Of a DNA stretch of 64,000 bases, positions 59,095 through 64,000 are shown one piece after another (position 1 is the stretch's first letter; the number at the start of each line of letters is the position of its first letter). The notes below the pieces were generated by a model. The model did no database searches. It was given only the letters and a program-made list of their open reading frames with translations, and had not been told where the DNA came from. The position numbers were made by a program, and so were the translations under genes. The stretch is from Siniperca chuatsi (lineage: Eukaryota; Chordata; Actinopteri; Centrarchiformes; Sinipercidae), in assembly GCF_020085105.1 (NCBI RefSeq), contig NC_058042.1:19851001-19915000 (forward strand), read 5' to 3'.

Positions 59095-59607
59095 GTCAAT
59101 TTTACCATGCAATGTGCTAAAATTGTTGGCACCATAGTATTATATATTGTATATATTCTGTTTTGTTTCCTCTACTGAATCTCCTTACTATTACCATCAC
59201 AATTACACTAGTGTGTGAATTTCACCACAGAGCTATATAAAGCACATCTAATATTTTTTCCTGGAAATCTACATTTTCCACACACTTGGTTTTTCATAAC
59301 AAAGTCTGCCTCCAAAAGCTTAAAAAAATATTAATATAAACATTCAAATTTTACATGAACTGTCTCTTGATTGAACCATTTAGCAAATTAATTAATTCAT
59401 TGTTAGTTAGACTTGGCTCTAATATTTGGTTGGTAACAGCAAATTCCTGCCTGAGGACCAAAACCTGCATGTGTAAGAGCTACATAATAGTTTTGACAGT
59501 GTTAGTAGCAAATTATGTTTAGCAAGAGCAAAAATGTATTCCTTGTTCCAAATCTGGTCAGTCCTCATGCATGCATGAAAACACATGTCACACCCATCAC
59601 ACTAAAG

Positions 59608-59746
59608 TCACCTCACCTCAACGAGAGGATGCCAGTGGGCAACAGGTTTTCGGGGATATGTGAGCATTTCACTCCAGTGGTCTCGACCGAGGTTGTCTGC
59701 ATCGTTGCCAACTCGACACACACCAATGACCTCATTGTGGCCTACA
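59608..59746 (-). CDS. syt9: syt9 last exon (C2B end, stop)
   Basis: Acceptor CACCTACAG. Encodes [20 protein letters not shown] and [16 protein letters not shown], then TGA. A donor-like GAG|GTGAGG sits nine codon bases before the stop, so an extra exon could replace the final two residues. Confidence 0.88.
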
Positions 59747-60407
59747 CTGTAGGTGCAGGAGGGAGAGAGAGAAATAATGTGATCACGACCTGCCCTGTAT
59801 TCCAAAAATAATGATGCATTACATCTTGAGTGTGAGAAGAAAAAACAAACTGTCAAACTATATATGTGACATAAACAAAATCATTACAATGCACTTTGAA
59901 GTTTATATATTATATTTCATCCTTTTTGTCCTGCAGCAAGTATGAATTAAAAATGACTCGTGCAAAAGAGGTGCAAAATACTGTATGACTTATATAAAGC
60001 TTTGTAAAAGCTCCTAACCGGTCATAGTCCATCACTGCAATCAAAAGGCTGATCTGCTCTATATTTTCTGGAGGGACATCAAAGACAATGGCCTCATTAT
60101 AGACTGGATTCAAAGTGTTCCTCTTGGTAGATGTCTTCCTCTTCTTCAGTCTGCGACCTTCACACATTAGTGAAACCTTCACATATGGATCTGTGAAAGT
60201 CAGAGATCCAGAATGGGAATACATACATATTTATTCATGATACCAGTGAGACTCTTTAGTTATAGACATAATCAGTTTTTAATTACCAGATGCACCGGTG
60301 ATATCCATGGCCTTGAGATTGCGAGCCTTTATCATGGTAATGGTCAATCTGCCCGCAGTAGGCAAGTAACAGAGGGAAAACATCAGATCCCCAAGGTCCA
60401 CATTATC
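59608..60407 (-). CDS. syt9: syt9, synaptotagmin C2B domain (last three exons, partial gene)
   Basis: Synaptotagmins are vesicle membrane proteins whose C2 domains bind calcium and acidic phospholipids to trigger exocytosis. Three exons, 60287-60407, 60019-60190 and 59608-59746, join in frame into 143 residues plus stop covering the whole C2B domain and C-terminus. Visible are [20 protein letters not shown], loop-1 aspartates in [13 protein letters not shown], the polybasic strand [18 protein letters not shown], loop-3 aspartates in [14 protein letters not shown], and [20 protein letters not shown] at the end. In Syt1 the last loop-3 calcium position is Asp; here it aligns with Glu, as I recall for the Syt3/6/9/10 group. 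The choice of syt9 rests on sequence resemblance and on the ppfibp2 neighbour; syt10, 6 or 3 paralogues are less likely. C2A, the membrane segment and the N-terminus lie right of the window. Confidence 0.88.
60019..60190 (-). CDS. syt9: syt9 exon (C2B middle)
   Basis: Phase 1 to 2. Acceptor CTTTCACAG, donor CG|GTTAGG. Encodes [20 protein letters not shown] through AVMDYD. Confidence 0.93.
60287..60407 (-). CDS. syt9: syt9 exon (C2B start)
   Basis: Phase 0 to 1. Acceptor TGTCTTTCAG, donor G|GTAATT. Encodes [20 protein letters not shown] onward to DITGAS. Confidence 0.92.
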
Positions 60408-61252
60408 CTGAAAGACACGACAAAACACATTTACTCTACCGTAAGCTTTATCTTGATGATATATTACTAATTTTTGTCATGCAAGTATCTGTTGCTTTTA
60501 TATTGATAAAAGCAACTTGACAGTCTCTCTTTAAATAATAATAAAAATTCTGAAAAAAATGCTGCTTTTCATTACTGTGCACCAGCCAAAGGTGAACAAT
60601 AACAGCAAAACCATCCAACATTTGGTTTCAGTTTGAAGTTGAAGCATTTTTCTCTTAAGGACTACTCTCTTCTGTCACATCGTTCTCCCACATTTCACCC
60701 GACTTCTGTTCAGCTGCAGAAAGGCAGAAGCTCACTTATCACTTGCTCTTAAAATAACTCCACTAAAGAAGTGAGAACTAGGAAAACACACTAACGTGTT
60801 TGGTGAAGACGGCAACTCCTACAGAAGAATCTCTTGCTGATCTACTGGTACAGTGTGTCGGGAAGATTGTGTTGGTTATTCGAATCAGGTGTCATCTGCT
60901 ATTAACTTTCAGTTTAATCATTTGTAAAGGGAAGCTAAGTGAGTGAACATAGAACCTAAGAATCGATGGTATCACATGATTTCGAAGAGCTGCTCCATTA
61001 ACTGTGACTGAGATAATAGGATAATGACATCTAATTTTTCAAATATATTGGGAGATTAAAATAGACTGAAGTGAGTCTCGTATTGATATGAAAATCCTGA
61101 ACTACAAAGAACAAGCTGGAACCTTTTTATAGCTAATTTCAAGCAAGCTTTTACCTTTTGTATCATATCTAAGGTGCCTTTGTTACTCAGTCTGCTTGAG
61201 CTGTACAGTATAGCCAGGTGTTTGTTAGCCAAAGTACAATGTGTGCTAACTG

Positions 61253-61276
61253 TGGTTAGGGTTAGGGGTTAGGGTC
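61253..61276 (+). repeat. Short telomere-like motif run
   Basis: GGTTAGGGTTAGGGGTTAGG is a run of slightly imperfect TTAGGG units, about four copies. Too short to call a telomeric remnant with confidence. Confidence 0.5.
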
Positions 61277-61902
61277 ACTTAGCTAGTACACCTTGTATAA
61301 AGGGAGGGGACAGAAATGTAATTGCTTTCCACTTGTTAAGAGAGACCGGTCTATTGGCTATGTGCTAGCAGGAGAGGTCAATGATTTATGGCATTTCATT
61401 TTTGCAGCAAGTCTTACACACTAGTGTCTACACACTTAGACACCATTGGGTGATTGATCTTGGTTGATTGAGCTTTGTTGTGCGAAAAACAAATACAATT
61501 GACAATGCCCTACAAAAATCTTTGTTAGATCGAAACTTTGCTCAAATAAAATTGACAGGAGCTACTGGTACAGTGTGCGGATCTTCTCTTTGATTCTTGC
61601 CTTTATTTTGCTTTTTTGATCCAGCACCTGTAGAAGTGTTTTTGGATGTGCATACCCTACACCCCTTTTTATACTTATAATTGGAGCCTTATGTACGTAG
61701 AGGATTCATTAGTTTAAAACAAACATTTATTTAAAAAAAGAGCAAATAATACCCTAGTATGAGATACAGTGCAATAATACGCATAATAACATATAAGTCT
61801 TTTGGCTTAGCATAGTCTGATGAAGTTGAATTTAATTGTAATTTCATTATGAAAATAGGTCTGGCATAAATGTCCTCTTCTGTGATATAGCACATGTTTT
61901 TA

Positions 61903-61904
<2 letters not shown>

Positions 61905-61964
<60 letters not shown>

Positions 61965-62013
61965 AAAGAGAAAGAGAAAGAGAAAGAGAAAGAGAAAGAG
62001 AAAGAGAAAGTGA
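61905..62013. repeat. Compound microsatellite (TG)n then (AGAAAG)n
   Basis: About 29 TG units (to 61962) followed by roughly eight AGAAAG hexamers. On the plus strand the second half is pure purine. Confidence 0.95.
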
Positions 62014-62793
62014 GGGAGAGAGGGAGCGAGAGAAAGAGTTTTTCCCCTCCTGAGACCTAAATCGCCTTGTATTCAACAAGGATGTGGTATATAAATATAT
62101 ATGAAGGCATTTTAATTTGCATGATGGATTAACTGACAACACCTCCAGAAAAATGCATTCCACATCCTATATGGATCCTGTGGGTTTTACATGCTTCATG
62201 ATCCATGGTCTTTGTGCACACTCCAGATACAGGTGGGAAGAGAGAGTTTAGAGCTGTGTTTCATGTGGTCCAGAATCCCTCTTAGGCAACAAATGGCATT
62301 TAATGGCTGCAGGTCAAATGTCACACTGCATGTCTCTCATAATCAGGCTATATCCCAAATTTCACAATTTGCACATACTGCACTTATTTATGTCCTAGCA
62401 CATTAACAGCCAAAACCATCAATCAAAATGATAAATAAAACCAAAGAAACCAAAAATAAGCCACATTTAATGGTAACACATTATATAGCTTTTGTTTGTA
62501 TTGCCATTGCCAAAAACACAGGCTCTTCCATTAATCGGTTTCTATTGCAGAGCTAAATAAGCCAAATCTGGCAATGAAACTAACCATATGGTCAATCCCA
62601 CTGCAATTATAATCTTATCATTCATATCAATTACGTCAATGAATCTGTACAATGATTATGACAAATGGACTCTACTGCATTGCATACAAAATGTCCTACC
62701 TCTTCACTGGTGTTCAAAGATGATTAGCTTGTTTATGAGGGTATATGCGAGGGGCCTGTGTGCAAATGTCTGAGAACAAGCATTTGTGCAAGT

Positions 62794-62794
<1 letters not shown>

Positions 62795-62876
<82 letters not shown>
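62795..62876. repeat. (GA)n microsatellite
   Basis: About 40 GA units followed by a short TG run. Overlapping frames on both strands are artefacts. Confidence 0.96.
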
Positions 62877-62878
<2 letters not shown>

Positions 62879-63349
62879 TTTGTGTGTGTGTGTGTGTGAG
62901 CTGAGTAGTGCGAAACTGAAAAGAACTGAACAGTGGGAGAATGCAGCACTCCAGATACTGTGAATCTCTGGTTGCCATCACCACCTGTCACATACCATTC
63001 TATTCTAACTGGGTAACATTGATTGACAATCAATAATAAAGGGTCAGCACTGCCCCACAAAACAACAAGTTGAGAGATTACACAAAAATATCAATACTTT
63101 TATCAATGTCAATATTCCCCTAAAGTCTATTTCTGACACACTGACAGAACAACTATCTTCATGTCATTTTCTCAGCATCTCCTTCTTGCTCACTTGCTGT
63201 CCATGCCATTTTCTGTAAATGTAGACCCCAAATCTTGTGATAAATAAATTAAGACATATTAAGAACTGATAGCTAGACCGTTCATTTCTAATCACACAAA
63301 AGCAACCCTGTCTCCTAGAAATTACATTTGTATATTACTAAATTGTTAT

Positions 63350-63830
63350 CATAATTACGTTGTGGTGACAACACAATCGCTGCATGGATTATGTTCCGAG
63401 ACAACATTTCTTTTAGTCAGTGAAACAGTACAGTTATGCACCGGTCCAGAGTCGCAAGTAGGTATTTGGGGTGGATGGCAGGCATACAAAGTGCAGGAAA
63501 ACCAGTGGTTAGGTTTAGGCAACAAAAGCTTTAAGATTAGGGAAAGATCGTGATTTCGGTTAAATGTCAATTACATAACCATAAAAAAGTTGAATAATGC
63601 TGTAATAACTACAAGTGGATAGTGTATTCCAAGATTGCCTATTTTGGCAGGAAAAAAATTAAATACGTTGTCAGTGAACATTTTACTGATACATTCAATA
63701 TTAACATTTGTGGAACTTGCCAGCTACGTTAATTAACAACATTTCCTCATTATGTTAATAGAAAACGTAATTCGGTCGGCATTATGTTTTCCTTAAAATG
63801 TATTTGCTGTTGCAAATTAGTTGCATAAAA
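63350..63830. repeat. Teleost interspersed repeat (partial)
   Basis: Contains GGTTAGGTTTAGGCAACAAA and AAAACGTAATTCGGTCGGCA, strings I associate with common fish repeats and related in reverse to the block at 51508-51870. Ends not defined. Confidence 0.4.
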
Positions 63831-64000
63831 ACATAATTTCTAATAATTAGGAGACAGAGCTGACAAAAGCTGCACCTAATTCAGCTTAACTAAAATTAAC
63901 ATTTGGACCCCTTTTCCAAATATTTAACACTTGTTTTCCAGGATCATCACGCAGCTGTCTCTAAACTCTTAATTTTTCCTGGTTGTGAGTATCGCTTCCA

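Larger units (their letters stand above)
60408..64000. other. Presumed syt9 intron, no exon seen
   Basis: No C2A-like exon on the minus strand in this stretch, so the intron before C2B probably extends past the window. It holds microsatellites and an interspersed repeat near the right edge. Confidence 0.5.

Overview
The window looks like part of a ray-finned fish chromosome, most likely a spiny-rayed (percomorph-type) teleost. Reasons: two multi-exon vertebrate genes with GT-AG introns, AT-rich gene-poor DNA, many long di- and hexanucleotide microsatellites, and several repeat families that I recognise from memory as common in such fish. The species call is inference. There are no bacterial features and no long single-exon genes. 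Nearly all open frames of 60-100 codons are chance frames or microsatellite translations.

Two genes are clear, both on the minus strand. (1) ppfibp2 (liprin-beta-2), 46014 down to 27083. I rebuilt 24 coding exons whose phases join into one frame of 3018 nt (1005 residues plus stop; 906 residues if the long optional exon at 36157-36453 is skipped). The protein has a liprin-beta N-terminus, a coiled-coil half, a Ser-rich linker and three SAM domains. (2) The last three exons of a synaptotagmin, best matched by syt9, at 60407 down to 59608. They encode the whole C2B domain, and the rest of the gene lies beyond the right edge. SYT9 followed by PPFIBP2 in the same orientation is also the human 11p15 arrangement, which supports both names. 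Both products act at presynaptic or secretory membranes: liprin-beta as a scaffold at the cell cortex, synaptotagmin as a calcium sensor for vesicle fusion.

Layout: 1-146 is the end of a plus-strand terminal coding exon of an unidentified gene. 147-27 kb is intergenic and repeat-bearing. It holds a SINE, two copies of one TTAA-flanked MITE at 15.1 and 20.4 kb, and a 5'-truncated LINE at 16.4-17.2 kb. 27-46 kb is ppfibp2, with two candidate internal start exons, one of them behind a good TATA box. 46-59.6 kb is the spacer between the genes. It carries a MITE-like repeat, two SINEs, a 613-bp solo LTR with a 5-bp target duplication, and a small fold-back insertion flanked by 13-bp direct repeats. 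59.6-60.4 kb is the syt9 C2B region, and the remainder is presumably syt9 intron.

The most interesting points are the possible alternative promoters of ppfibp2, the long optional exon, the fold-back insertion at 54.8 kb, the solo LTR and the TTAA-type MITE pair. I did not find an unknown gene system.
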